From NCBI GenBank assembly GCA_964246975.1, contig CAXTSL010000023.1, forward strand, positions 1 to 33,995: DNA of 33,995 nt, given 5' to 3'. Position numbers and translations under genes: made by a program. This DNA comes from Glacieibacterium sp964246975 (GTDB lineage: Bacteria > Pseudomonadota > Alphaproteobacteria > Sphingomonadales > Sphingomonadaceae). Positions 17,501-24,723 of the stretch are shown one piece after another (position 1 is the stretch's first letter; every line of letters starts with the position of its first letter). The notes under the pieces were generated by a model. It was not told the origin of the DNA and searched no databases. It was given only the letters and a program-made list of their open reading frames with translations.

Positions 17501-18212
17501 TTTCAACGCCCCGCGCGCGGTGACGCGCGCCGCCGTGCTCTACGCCTTCCGGTGCCTCGTCGGCGACGACATCCCCCTGAACGACGGCTGCCTGCGCCCG
17601 GTGACCATCGTCATCCCGGCGGGCTGCATGCTCAGCCCCGACGCGCAGGCAGCGGTGGTCGCGGGCAATGTCGAAACCAGCCAGGTCGTCACCGACGCTC
17701 TGTTCGGCGCGCTCGGCGCGTGCGCGGCGAGCCAGGGCACGATGAACAATTTCACCTTCGGCAACGCCCGCCACCAATATTACGAGACCATCGCGGGCGG
17801 CGCGGGCGCAGGCCCCGGCTTTGCGGGCGCGAGCGCGGTGCAGACGCACATGACCAACAGCCGCCTGACCGACCCCGAGGTCCTCGAAACCCGCTTTCCG
17901 GTGCGCGTCGAGAGCTTCAGCGTCCGCTCCGGCTCGGGCGGTCGGGGCGCGTTCGACGGCGGCAACGGCGTCGTTCGCCGCATCCGCGCGCTCGAAGCGC
18001 TGACGGCGGGCATCCTGTCGAACCGCCGCCGCGTGCCGCCGTTCGGTTTGGCGGGTGGCGGCGCTGGGGCTGCGGGACGCAATACCGTCGAACGTGGCGA
18101 CGGGACCATCGAAGCGCTGGGCGCGACTGCATCGGTCGAGCTGGCACGGGGCGACGTGTTCGTCGTCGAGACGCCGGGCGGCGGCGGCTACGGACCTGCC
18201 CCGCCCGCCTAG
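14541..18212 (+). CDS. ATP-dependent 5-oxoprolinase/hydantoinase, fused A and B halves
   Basis: Protein of 1223 residues joining a HyuA-like and a HyuB-like half, the architecture of 5-oxoprolinase, which opens 5-oxoproline to glutamate with ATP. The N-terminal half (to about 655) has the phosphate-binding WIDRGGTFTDIV, GTTVATNALLER, SGPAGGIVG and FDMGGTSTDVSH. The C-terminal half starts at about residue 709 (DPVTLELF) and has YSVNIKERLDFSCALFD, NAPFNGGTHLPDITV and ARGHHADVGGITPGSMP. Residues of about 657-698 are encoded by a repeat (16510-16633) and form a Pro/Gly/Ser-rich linker. The ATG at 14541 starts the FWIDRGGT segment directly. Substrate (oxoproline or a hydantoin) cannot be settled from motifs. 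The stop shares CTAG with the rpoN stop. Confidence 0.85.
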   Translation: MGWEFWIDRGGTFTDIVARRPDGALITHKLLSNAPGRGGDAAVAGIRALLGLAEGEAIPAGLVAGVRIGTTVATNALLERAGAPTVLAITRGFGDALRIGTQARPRLFDLDIRLPEPLYARVIEIDERVGADGAVVRDLDEAATAAAFAAARADGFDAVAIVLMHGWRFTAHEVRVADLARAAGFAQVSVSHRAAPLIKLVGRGDTTVADAYLSPVLRRYVDGVAAELGDAPLLFMQSNGGLTAAAQFAGKDAVLSGPAGGIVGMVATAAAAGLDQLIGFDMGGTSTDVSHYAGAFERTHETIVAGVRIRAPMLAIHTVAAGGGSICSFDGERLRVGPESAGALPGPAAYGNGGPLTVTDCNVLLGRLQPAFFPRLFGADGRQPLDSDMVAARFATLAATTGLAPTALAEGFLRIAVEHMARAIRQISVAKGHDPATHSLVCFGGAGGQHACRVAAALGMTRIIIHPLAGVLSAYGIGAADVRAVRTLSIEAALGGDLDAAVARLGEAARADLDAQGVPLRSVTLVARAGVKYAGTDAALDVAVADPDEMAAAFEAQHRARFGFAVAGGALAVETLTVEAVGTTFAGDATLSVPAGPPLCLATVAMDSAAARVFDRATLPAGWTTDGPAIVVDASGTTVVEAGWSVTVDGLGNLMLSCSPSPSRRGPGGGNAAPCFGAAGECASSLPPPNPLPKGEGGSAREEALPPPDPVTLELFANRFMGLAEEMGLALQTTAYSVNIKERLDFSCALFDADGQLIANAPHMPVHLGSMGDSIRAVIAKTGGPGAGTLARGDVWMLNAPFNGGTHLPDITVVMPVFHDGGDAPAWFVAARGHHADVGGITPGSMPPDSRTLADEGVLFDTVRLVADGKFREADIRARLAAGPHPALNPDQNIGDLKAQVAACARGAAELAALAAAHGRATVDAYMRHVLDNAESAVRRVIDRLDDGDFAYEMDSGAVVRVAVRIDRARRAATVDFTGTSPQQADNFNAPRAVTRAAVLYAFRCLVGDDIPLNDGCLRPVTIVIPAGCMLSPDAQAAVVAGNVETSQVVTDALFGALGACAASQGTMNNFTFGNARHQYYETIAGGAGAGPGFAGASAVQTHMTNSRLTDPEVLETRFPVRVESFSVRSGSGGRGAFDGGNGVVRRIRALEALTAGILSNRRRVPPFGLAGGGAGAAGRNTVERGDGTIEALGATASVELARGDVFVVETPGGGGYGPAPPA
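16510..16633. repeat. Inverted repeat (family B) forming the linker of the 5-oxoprolinase gene
   Basis: Two C/G-block arms face each other: 16510-16551, running from CTCCCCCTCCCCC to GGGGGGTGGG, and 16598-16633, running from CCACCCCCTAACCCCC to GGGGGAGGGG. They flank a spacer of about 46 bases. They are imperfect inverse copies, and each can also form its own hairpin. The design resembles family A but the sequence differs. The element is read without a stop within the gene at the junction of its two catalytic halves. Confidence 0.75.
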
Positions 18213-19684
18213 ATCGCCGCTTCGAGGACCTTCGCGCGCCGCCGCGCGACGCTCGACCCGAGACCCAGCGCCTCGCGGTACTTGGCGACCGTGCGCCGCG
18301 CGATGTCGAAGCCTTCGGCGTTGAGAACCTCGACCAGCCTGTCGTCGCTCAGCGTCTCGTCGGGGCTTTCGCCCGCGATCAGCCGCGCGATGCGGTCGCG
18401 GACGGTGCTCGCCGACACCGCGTCGCCGCCGCCCGTCGCCTGGATCGCGCTGGTGAAGAAATAGCGGAGTTCGAACAGCCCGCGCTCGCACTGCAGATAT
18501 TTGTTCGAAGTGACGCGGCTGACGGTCGATTCGTGCATGCCGATGACCTCGGCGATGGCGCGCAGCGTCAGCGGGCGGAGGTGATGGACGCCGCCCTCGA
18601 AGAACGCCTGCTGCTGGCGCACCAGCTCGGTCGCCACCTTGACGATCGTCGCGGCGCGCTGGTCGAGCGCTTTCACCAGCCACGTCGCCGAGACGAGGCA
18701 ATCGGTCAAATAGGTCTTCGTCGCCTTGGTACCGGTGCGCGACAGCTCGGCATAATAGTCGCGGTCGACCAGCACGCGCGGCAGCGTCGCGTTGTTCAAT
18801 TCGACGCGCCAGCCATCACGGCCGCGCGACACGAACACGTCCGCCACCACCGCCTGCGTGCGCTCGCCGCCATAGCGCAGCCCCGGCTTGGGGTTGTAGG
18901 CGCGCAACTCGCGGATCATGTCGGAGATATCCTCCTGATCGACGCCGCACAGCCGCCGCAGCAGCGCGAGGTCGCCGCGCGCCAGCACGTCGAGATGGTC
19001 GAGCAGGCACGCCATCGCGGGGTCGTAGCGGTCGGCCTCGCGCGCCTGGATGGCAAGACACTCGCCCAGCGTCCGCGCGCCGACGCCCGACGGTTCGAAG
19101 GTCTGGATAACAGTCAGCACCGCCTCGACCTCCTGCGGGTGCGCTTCGAGGCGGTCGGCGACGTCGGCGATGTCGCCGGTGAAATAGCCCGCGTCGTCGA
19201 TCAGGTCGATGACGTGGCGCGCGATCAGCAGCTGCACGCCGTCGAACGCTGCCACCGCCTGCTCGACGAGCAGGTCGATCAGCGAGGCCTCGGCGGCCGC
19301 GAAACTGTCGAAGTCGGGGGTCTCGCCCGTCGCCGCCGCGCTGCCCGCGCCCGACCCGACGCTGTCGCTGGCGCTGTCGTGGTGAAAGGTCTCGGCCCCA
19401 TAGTCGACGTCGAGCGGCGCGTCGGCGGTCGCGTCGCCGCCGACGATGAGCTGGTCCGCGCCGACCGCGTCACCGCTGACGGGCGTTTCGGCGGCAGGCT
19501 CGGCGCGGGCGTCGCCGCTCTCCTCGGGGGCGGTGTCGAGCAGCGGATTACGGTCGAGCTCCTCGCCGATATAGGCTTCGAGTTCGAGATTGGTCAGCGC
19601 CAGCAGCTTGATCGCCTGCTGCAACTGCGGCGTCATCACCAGCGATTGCGACTGGCGCAGGTCGAGGCGGGGGCCGAGGCTCAT
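18209..19684 (-). CDS. rpoN: RNA polymerase sigma-54 factor RpoN
   Basis: Sigma-54 of 491 residues, which directs RNA polymerase to -24/-12 promoters and needs enhancer-binding ATPases. Region I is clear at the N-terminus: a Leu/Gln-rich segment from LRQSQSLVMTPQLQQAIKLL to LDRNPLLDT. An acidic region II follows (about residues 50-130), then the core-binding and DNA-binding domains with the HESTVSRVTSNKYLQ helix-turn-helix. The RpoN box ARRTVAKYREALG is near the C-terminus. It is the last gene of the lptC-lptA-...-lptB block, a common alphaproteobacterial arrangement, but is separated from lptB by a repeat. It converges on the 5-oxoprolinase gene with overlapping stops. Confidence 0.97.
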   Translation of the reverse strand: MSLGPRLDLRQSQSLVMTPQLQQAIKLLALTNLELEAYIGEELDRNPLLDTAPEESGDARAEPAAETPVSGDAVGADQLIVGGDATADAPLDVDYGAETFHHDSASDSVGSGAGSAAATGETPDFDSFAAAEASLIDLLVEQAVAAFDGVQLLIARHVIDLIDDAGYFTGDIADVADRLEAHPQEVEAVLTVIQTFEPSGVGARTLGECLAIQAREADRYDPAMACLLDHLDVLARGDLALLRRLCGVDQEDISDMIRELRAYNPKPGLRYGGERTQAVVADVFVSRGRDGWRVELNNATLPRVLVDRDYYAELSRTGTKATKTYLTDCLVSATWLVKALDQRAATIVKVATELVRQQQAFFEGGVHHLRPLTLRAIAEVIGMHESTVSRVTSNKYLQCERGLFELRYFFTSAIQATGGGDAVSASTVRDRIARLIAGESPDETLSDDRLVEVLNAEGFDIARRTVAKYREALGLGSSVARRRAKVLEAAI

Positions 19685-19695
19685 GGGCGGACTAG

Positions 19696-19832
19696 CTCCT
19701 CCCCCTCTTCAGGGGGAGGGGGACCGCGCCGCACTTCGCGGCGTGGTGGAGGGGGCGGGAGGATGCTGAGAACGAGCGCGTGGGCCCCCTCCGTCGGCTA
19801 CGCCGCCACCTCCCCCTGAAGAGGGGGAGGAG
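19696..19832. repeat. Paired-hairpin repeat with 24-base perfect terminal inverted repeats (family C)
   Basis: The ends 19696-19719 (beginning CTCCTCCCCCTCTTCAGG) and 19809-19832 are perfect 24-base inverse complements. Subterminal segments containing CGGCG-type stems and GGAGGGGGC / GCCCCCTCC continue the symmetry imperfectly around a unique centre at about 19760-19780. This MITE/REPIN-like element of about 137 bases fills most of the 198-base gap between rpoN and lptB. No transposase is encoded. Confidence 0.85.
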
Positions 19833-19882
19833 CCGAAGGTCAGCTGTATTGCCACCTTCCGGGGAGGATTGCCCGCCCCCAC

Positions 19883-20659
19883 TCACAAGCTGAACCCCTC
19901 GCCGAGATACACCCGCCGCACCGTCTCGTCGGCGACCAGCGCCTCGGGGGTCCCCTCGAACAGCACGCGGCCATCGTAGATGATGCAGGCGCGGTCGACG
20001 ATTTCGAGCGTCTCGCGGACATTGTGATCGGTGATCAGCACGCCAATGTCGCGGTCGCGCAGCTGCACCACCAGCGCGCGGATATCGGCGATCGAGATCG
20101 GGTCGATGCCCGCGAACGGCTCGTCGAGGAGCATGATCGACGGATGCGCCGCGAGCGCGCGGGCGATCTCGCAACGCCGCCGCTCGCCCCCCGACAGCGC
20201 CATCGCGGGCGCGTCGCGCAGGCGCGCGATGTGAAATTCCTCGAGTAGTTCCTCGAGCCTTGCGGCGCGCGCGGCGGCGTCGGGTTCGGAGACTTCGAGC
20301 ACGCTGGCGATGTTCTGCGCGACTGTCATGCCGCGAAAGATCGAGGTTTCCTGCGGCAGATAGCCCAGGCCCAGCGCCGCGCGGCGGTACATCGGCAGCC
20401 CGGTGATATCGACGCCGTCGAGCAGGATGCGGCCTTGGTCGGGCATCGCCAGGCCCATCACCGAATAGAAGCACGTCGTCTTGCCCGCACCGTTGGGACC
20501 GAGCAGCCCGACGACCTCGCCGCGATTGACCGTCAGCGACACGTCGCGCAGCACGACGCGCTTGTCATACCGCTTGCCGATGGCGACGACCGCGAGACCG
20601 CGCTGCGACTGTTCCGCCCGCGCCTCCGCCGCCCGCTCCAACACCTCGACGTCCGCCAC
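19883..20659 (-). CDS. lptB: Lipopolysaccharide export ABC transporter ATPase LptB
   Basis: ABC ATPase of 258 residues that powers extraction of lipopolysaccharide from the inner membrane with LptF/LptG/LptC. Walker A is GPNGAGKTT at residues 54-62, the Q-loop is YLPQETSIFRG, the signature LSGGERRR, Walker B IMLLDEPFAGIDP and the H-loop ITDHNVRETL, all typical of LptB. The GTG at 20659 has AGGGG about eight bases upstream; a TTG at 20674 would add five residues. In most relatives lptB follows lptA directly, whereas here a hydroxylase-like gene lies between them. rpoN follows downstream. Confidence 0.95.
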   Translation of the reverse strand: MADVEVLERAAEARAEQSQRGLAVVAIGKRYDKRVVLRDVSLTVNRGEVVGLLGPNGAGKTTCFYSVMGLAMPDQGRILLDGVDITGLPMYRRAALGLGYLPQETSIFRGMTVAQNIASVLEVSEPDAAARAARLEELLEEFHIARLRDAPAMALSGGERRRCEIARALAAHPSIMLLDEPFAGIDPISIADIRALVVQLRDRDIGVLITDHNVRETLEIVDRACIIYDGRVLFEGTPEALVADETVRRVYLGEGFSL

Positions 20660-20769
20660 CCGACACCCCTGCAACCGACTTGGCCCGAAACATGCATGGC
20701 CGATGATTTGCTTAGCGTATCAGGCTATGGTTGCAAAGCCGCGACGCGGTTAAGCGGTTGCGCTCGCGC

Positions 20770-22050
20770 TCAATGTTCGCTTTCCGGATTGAGCCCGGTG
20801 GCGTCGGCGGCAACATAAAAGGCGCGGACCAGCGCCTGCTCGACCGCCGTCAGGTAGGGATTCCACACATCGACGATCAGCACGGCGCGCAAGTGGTCGC
20901 TGTCGTTCCAAGCCTCGTGCTCGATGGTGTCGTCGAAGGCGAAGGCGCGCCCCTCGACCCACGCCCGTGTCTCGCCGCCGACGCGGAAGCCGCAATTTTC
21001 GGGAACGATCAGCGGCAGATGCACGGTGACGCGCGTGTTGGTGACGCCGGTATGCGCCGGGATGCGCGTGCGCGGTTCGAGCAGCGAGAAGAACGCCGTC
21101 GGCGCTCGGCCGGGGATGTCGACGCGGGGCACCGCCTCGACCGCCGCTGCCGTTACCGGGCAGCGCGCGCACGCCGCGTCCTGCCGCACGCCGTAGTGCC
21201 ACAGGTAGAACGCCCCCCATTTCGTCGTGCGGTTGAGCGGCGTCCACAGGTTCGGGCGCGCGCCCTGCGGCTGGTCGACGTAGGGCACGATGCCGTCGCC
21301 ACCCGCGCCGAGCAGGCTCTCGAGTTCGGCGCGGATCGGCGCGGTTTGCGCTTCGAGGTCGGCGAACCACGGGAAGCGCCGCTCGGCGAGGAACTCGTCG
21401 GCGGGCAGGAACGGAAAATGCAGCCCGGCGCAGGTCGAGGTGTAGATCTGGCGCTTGCCCAGGACATGCGCGACGCAGGCATCGAAGCGCCGCCGCTCGG
21501 CACCGTCGTATTGCGCGATCTGCTGCGCGAGGCCTTCGCTCAAAGCTTCGCTGAAGCGCGCGCTGCGCTGGCCGACATAGGCGGCGGCGTGCGTGGCGAT
21601 CTGGCGCAACGCTTCGGGACGCTGGTCGGCGGGCGGCAGCGCGTCGAGCAGGGTGCGCCACGCCGCGCTCGCGCGGGCTTCCTCGCCGCGCCGCTCGTGG
21701 AGTTGCGCCTTCCGCACCAGCGCGGGCAGCGAATATGGATCGAGGTCGATCGCGGCGGCCAGCGCCGCGCGTTCGCTGCCGTCGTCGCCCGCCTGGCGAT
21801 AGGCGCTCGACAGGTTGAGCCACAGCATCGCGCCCTGCGGGTCGGCAAGCGTCGCCCGGCGCAGCAGCCGGATCGCCTCGTCGGCATCGCCGCCGTAGAG
21901 GGTCAGCAGCCCGAGCGCATTGAGCGCGCGCGCGTCGTCGGGGCGCAGCGCCAGCGCGGCGGTGTAATGACGCGCCGCAGTCGCTGCCTGCCCGCCGCGC
22001 TCGGCGACCTCCGCCGCCGCCATCGACCGTTCGAACTCGCTGTCGCTCAT
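20770..22050 (-). CDS. TPR protein with aspartyl/asparaginyl beta-hydroxylase domain
   Basis: Protein of 426 residues. The N-terminal third is made of tetratricopeptide repeats (for example AARHYTAALALRPDDARALNALGLLTL and the two units after it). The C-terminal part is an aspartyl/asparaginyl beta-hydroxylase-type Fe(II)/2-oxoglutarate oxygenase domain, from about residue 190. It has H333-T-G335 in the core, VHLPLIVPENCGFRVGG, and H378 in IEHEAWNDS. The two histidines are 45 residues apart and Gly replaces the usual carboxylate ligand, as in animal AspH (His679/His725). VWNPYL near the end is typical. No signal peptide is visible, so it is probably cytoplasmic; the substrate is unknown. It sits between lptA and lptB on the same strand. 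Confidence 0.85.
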   Translation of the reverse strand: MSDSEFERSMAAAEVAERGGQAATAARHYTAALALRPDDARALNALGLLTLYGGDADEAIRLLRRATLADPQGAMLWLNLSSAYRQAGDDGSERAALAAAIDLDPYSLPALVRKAQLHERRGEEARASAAWRTLLDALPPADQRPEALRQIATHAAAYVGQRSARFSEALSEGLAQQIAQYDGAERRRFDACVAHVLGKRQIYTSTCAGLHFPFLPADEFLAERRFPWFADLEAQTAPIRAELESLLGAGGDGIVPYVDQPQGARPNLWTPLNRTTKWGAFYLWHYGVRQDAACARCPVTAAAVEAVPRVDIPGRAPTAFFSLLEPRTRIPAHTGVTNTRVTVHLPLIVPENCGFRVGGETRAWVEGRAFAFDDTIEHEAWNDSDHLRAVLIVDVWNPYLTAVEQALVRAFYVAADATGLNPESEH

Positions 22051-22118
22051 ACGCCCCTACTCCCGCGCGCGGTTATGACGCCGGAGCGGGAGGCACGCAA
22101 ACACGCTGCGCCTTGCTT

Positions 22119-22160
22119 GCCCCTCCCTCCCCGCGGAGCGGAGAGAGGGGAGGGAGAAGG
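22119..22160. repeat. Single family A hairpin downstream of lptA
   Basis: One arm of the family A repeat: CCCCTCCCTCCCCGC, a short GGAGC turn, then GGAGAGAGGGGAGGGAGAAGG. It lies five bases beyond the lptA stop and 68 bases before the start of the hydroxylase gene. A second arm is absent. On the minus-strand transcript it would fold into a strong hairpin just after lptA, but no U-tract follows, so it is not a classical terminator. Confidence 0.7.
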
Positions 22161-22164
22161 TTTC

Positions 22165-22695
22165 CTACTTCGCAGGCGTGCGCGGCGGGACAACAAAACG
22201 ACCCGAGACCCGGCCACCAGTTGCGGGCGCACCCTTGGCACCCCCGCCCGATGCACCGTCGAGGGTCGACCGCCCGCTCGCGAGGTCGATGGCCAGCCGC
22301 TGTCCGCGCAATTGCGACTCGCCGCGATTGAGCACGACATCGCCGATCAGCGTGATCTGCTTCTGCTCGACATCGTAGATACCATAGCGTCCGGTTGCCT
22401 TTTCAGACGGCGAGACAAGCCGGACGTTGCCCTGCGCGTCGAGGCGGCGGACGCTCGGCTCGCCGGTCTTGGGGCGCAGGTAGAAGATCTTCACGCTGTC
22501 GGCATCGAGCGTCATGTCGGCCTGGCGGATCTTGACGTCGCCCGACAGCAGCGCCTGATTGTCCTGGTCGCGCACCTCGATCCGCGCCGCGTCAAAGTCG
22601 ATGGGCGCGTCGGTGTTGTGGCCTTTCAGCGCCGAGGTCTGCGCCGCGAGCGGGGCGGCGGCGAGCAGCACGGCAAGTATTAGGGGGGCTTTCAT
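22165..22695 (-). CDS. lptA: Lipopolysaccharide transport periplasmic protein LptA
   Basis: OstA/LptA-family protein of 176 residues that forms the periplasmic bridge carrying lipopolysaccharide from LptC to LptD. It begins with a signal peptide (APLILAVLLAAAPLAAQ). The mature part shows the repeated beta-strand pattern of the OstA_N domain: IDFDAARIEVRDQDNQALLSGDVKI, MTLDADSVKIFY, IYDVEQKQITLIGDVVLNRG and LRGQRLAIDL. A Gly/Ala-rich tail follows. Its ATG overlaps the lptC stop (ATGA at 22692-22695). Confidence 0.92.
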   Translation of the reverse strand: MKAPLILAVLLAAAPLAAQTSALKGHNTDAPIDFDAARIEVRDQDNQALLSGDVKIRQADMTLDADSVKIFYLRPKTGEPSVRRLDAQGNVRLVSPSEKATGRYGIYDVEQKQITLIGDVVLNRGESQLRGQRLAIDLASGRSTLDGASGGGAKGAPATGGRVSGRFVVPPRTPAK

Positions 22696-23336
22696 CGCGC
22701 CGACCGTCTGGCCGAGCGACCGAGAATGTGCAAGTGCGCGCGGCCTTCGAGCAGCACGACGCGGCCCGCGATATCGGCGCGCAGCGAATCGCTGCGGAAG
22801 GTGCCGAGCGGCAGCGTGCCCGACACGGGCGCGTCGGTCTTGACGGTGCGCTGGATCAGGCTGACCTCGACCCCCTCGCTGTCGAGCGTGTAGCCGGCAT
22901 CGCCGTCGACGCGCACCGGCCCGGCGATATTGAGCCTGTCGTTGTCCATGTCATAGCGCCCCGAGGGCGCGGTCACCCGCGCCGGGCCGTCGTCCATCGC
23001 CAGCGTCGCGGCGAGGTCCGACAGCTCGACCACCGGCACCGCGCTCGACCGCTGCACCGCGCCGCCCGCCTTGATGACGAACGGCTGACCCTTGGCGGTC
23101 TGGCCGCGATACACGGCGTGGTCGAGGCGCAGTCGGTCCTTCGCCATCGCCACCTTGTCCTTCGACAGCAGGAAGCTGAATTCGCGCGCGCTGGTCAGCG
23201 GCCAGACGACGATCGTCGCGAGCAGGCCGAGCGCGGCAAGCGGCAGCGCGACCTTGAGCACCGTGACGACCGCGTCGCGCGCCGTTCCCGGCAGCGCCGC
23301 GCGCCGCCGCGCCGCATCGAAGGCCACCGCCGTCAT
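22692..23336 (-). CDS. lptC: LPS export system protein LptC
   Basis: Bitopic inner-membrane protein of 214 residues that passes lipopolysaccharide from LptB2FG to LptA. A basic N-terminus is followed by one membrane helix (about residues 27-48, VLKVALPLAALGLLATIVVW) and a periplasmic LptC/OstA-like beta-jellyroll, with LSDLAATLAMDDGPARVTAPSG and YDMDNDRLNIAGPVRVDG. The ATG at 23336 overlaps the stop of the exonuclease gene by 4 bases (ATGA); in-frame sequence further upstream lies within that gene and is not family-like. Confidence 0.9.
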   Translation of the reverse strand: MTAVAFDAARRRAALPGTARDAVVTVLKVALPLAALGLLATIVVWPLTSAREFSFLLSKDKVAMAKDRLRLDHAVYRGQTAKGQPFVIKAGGAVQRSSAVPVVELSDLAATLAMDDGPARVTAPSGRYDMDNDRLNIAGPVRVDGDAGYTLDSEGVEVSLIQRTVKTDAPVSGTLPLGTFRSDSLRADIAGRVVLLEGRAHLHILGRSARRSAR

Positions 23337-23947
23337 GCGTGCGCGAAGATGTCGAGTTCGGGCCAGCCCGCAAGGTCGAGCCGGGCGCGCCACGGCAGGA
23401 AGTCGAAACACGCCTGCGCCAGCGCCATCCGTCCCTCGCGCACCAGCCGCTCGTCGAGCACGTCGCGCGCGCGGTGCAGGTAGCGCACGTCGGACGCGGC
23501 ATATTCCTTCTGCGCGTCGCTCAGCACGTTGGCGCCCCAGTCGGTCGACTGCTGCTGCTTCGACACGTCGACGCCGAGGGTCTCCTTGAGGACATCCTTG
23601 AGGCCGTGGCGATCGGTGTAGGTGCGGATCAGCTTCGAGGCGATCTTGGTGCAATACGCCGGCGTCGCGGTGACGCCGAGATACTGCTCGATCACCGCAA
23701 GGTCGAAGCGCGCGAAATGGAAGAGCTTGAGCCGGCCAGGATCGGCAAGGATGCGCTTGAGCACCGGTGCATCATAGTTTCCGCCCGAAAAGCGCACGAG
23801 GTGCTCGTCTAGCCCGCCGTCGGACAGCTGCACCAGGCACAGCCGGTCGCGGTGCGGATGCAGCCCCATTGTCTCGCTGTCGACCGCGATCGGTCCGGGG
23901 GCGAAGACATCGTCGGGCAGGTCGCCCTCGTGGAGATGGACTGTCAT
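23333..23947 (-). CDS. rnd: RNase D-like DEDDy 3'-5' exonuclease
   Basis: Short RNase D-type protein of 204 residues consisting of the DnaQ-fold nuclease domain only, without the HRDC domains of E. coli RNase D. The metal ligands are D23 and E25 (VDSETMGL), D82 (FHFARFDLAVI) and D153 with Y149 (YAASDVRYL), which define the DEDDy class. The role is probably 3' trimming of structured RNAs. The ATG at 23947 follows the terminator of the PEP-CTERM gene, so this gene starts a transcription unit that continues into lptC and lptA with 4-base overlaps. Confidence 0.9.
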   Translation of the reverse strand: MTVHLHEGDLPDDVFAPGPIAVDSETMGLHPHRDRLCLVQLSDGGLDEHLVRFSGGNYDAPVLKRILADPGRLKLFHFARFDLAVIEQYLGVTATPAYCTKIASKLIRTYTDRHGLKDVLKETLGVDVSKQQQSTDWGANVLSDAQKEYAASDVRYLHRARDVLDERLVREGRMALAQACFDFLPWRARLDLAGWPELDIFAHA

Positions 23948-23982
23948 CGCAGCGGGACTAGCAGGCGGGGGCACGCGGCACA

Positions 23983-24016
23983 AAAGGAAAGGGCCGCGTC
24001 CCTGCGGACGCGGCCC
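23983..24016 (-). terminator. Rho-independent terminator of the PEP-CTERM gene
   Basis: An 11-base-pair perfect GC stem (GGGCCGCGTCC / GGACGCGGCCC, 23991-24001 and 24006-24016) with a 4-base loop is followed on the minus strand by TTTCCTTTT. It lies 21 bases beyond the stop of the PEP-CTERM gene and ahead of the rnd-like gene, so it isolates the former. Confidence 0.85.
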
Positions 24017-24036
24017 ATGGTCTTCCGAGTCTGATG

Positions 24037-24678
24037 CTAGGCGGCGAGCGCGACCTTGCGGCGGCGCATCGCGGCGCCGGTCATCGCGAAGCCCGCGATC
24101 ATCAGGCCCCACGTCGCGGGCTCGGGAACGAACGCCGCAAAGGTGCCGGCACCATAGCGGGTCGTCCCATTGTCCGTATTGGTCGCCAGAATGCCCGGCG
24201 CGAAGGCGTAGCGGGTGCCGACGGCGGTCAGCGCGCCGCCCAGGCTGTCGAAGGTGATCGGGCCGCCGTTGCCGGGCGCGATAAAGCCATAGTTGAAGTT
24301 GATGTCGGCCCCGAGGTTGTAGCCCCATGCGCCGAGCTGGTACGTCCCCGGCGCGAGGACGATCGGCGCGACCGCCTTGAGAACATACGCTGTGCCGCCC
24401 GGATTGGCGGTGCCGTTGAAATTGACCGCCGACGCGACGAGCGTGCCGCCGGCGTCGAAGATACCGACGAAAATATCGTTGGTGATGCCGTCCTTGCCGC
24501 TGTCGAACGTGCCGAGATCGGTCACGGTGATCTGCGTATTGACGGTGAAGTCGAGGCCGAGCGTGCCGCCCCAGTTCTGGTTACCCGGCGTGGCGGGCGT
24601 CGTGTCGTAGACCTGCGTCACCGCCAGCGCGGGGGCGGCAATGGCGAGAACGGCGGTTACGGCGAGCAATTTGAACAT
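24037..24678 (-). CDS. PEP-CTERM sorting domain-containing secreted protein
   Basis: Protein of 213 residues with a signal peptide (MFKLLAVTAVLAIAAPALA), an all-beta body of about 160 residues (ITVTDLGTFDSG, VGIFDAGGTLVASA, IVLAPGTYQLGAWGYN), and a C-terminal PEP-CTERM tail: VPEPATW, a short hydrophobic helix and RRRK. This tail is recognised and cut by an exosortase (not in the window), and such proteins are linked to surface polysaccharide and aggregation. The ATG at 24678 has AAGGAG seven bases upstream. It stands alone between its own terminator (23983-24016) and a likely sigma-54 promoter (24707-24723). Confidence 0.87.
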   Translation of the reverse strand: MFKLLAVTAVLAIAAPALAVTQVYDTTPATPGNQNWGGTLGLDFTVNTQITVTDLGTFDSGKDGITNDIFVGIFDAGGTLVASAVNFNGTANPGGTAYVLKAVAPIVLAPGTYQLGAWGYNLGADINFNYGFIAPGNGGPITFDSLGGALTAVGTRYAFAPGILATNTDNGTTRYGAGTFAAFVPEPATWGLMIAGFAMTGAAMRRRKVALAA

Positions 24679-24706
24679 GGCAAGCTCCTTTGTCGTACAG
24701 CCCAAA

Positions 24707-24723
24707 AGCAAGAAACGGGCCAA
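24707..24723 (-). promoter_or_regulatory. Predicted sigma-54 (-24/-12) promoter of the PEP-CTERM gene
   Basis: The minus strand reads TTGGCCCGTTTCTTGCT. It differs from the consensus TTGGCACG-N4-TTGCT at a single position, and the invariant GG and GC are exactly ten bases apart. Transcription would start near 24697, giving a leader of about 19 bases that contains the AAGGAG ribosome binding site. Confidence 0.7.

Noticed and set aside
16788..18701. Long minus-strand open frame (637 codons) opposite the 5-oxoprolinase gene
   Set aside because: It is antisense to a clearly conserved protein, is rich in Arg/Ala/Asp without any recognisable domain, and is the kind of open frame expected by chance at about 70% GC.
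17552..19819. Plus-strand open frame (755 codons) across the end of the 5-oxoprolinase gene and rpoN
   Set aside because: It is antisense to rpoN and out of frame with the oxoprolinase, with no recognisable domain.
22119..22160. Terminator after lptA
   Set aside because: It is a strong hairpin but has no T-tract, and its sequence is the family A repeat; called a repeat instead.
20731..22683. Long plus-strand open frame (650 codons) across the hydroxylase gene and lptA
   Set aside because: It runs antisense to two recognised genes and through the repeat at 22119-22160, and has no family-like motifs.
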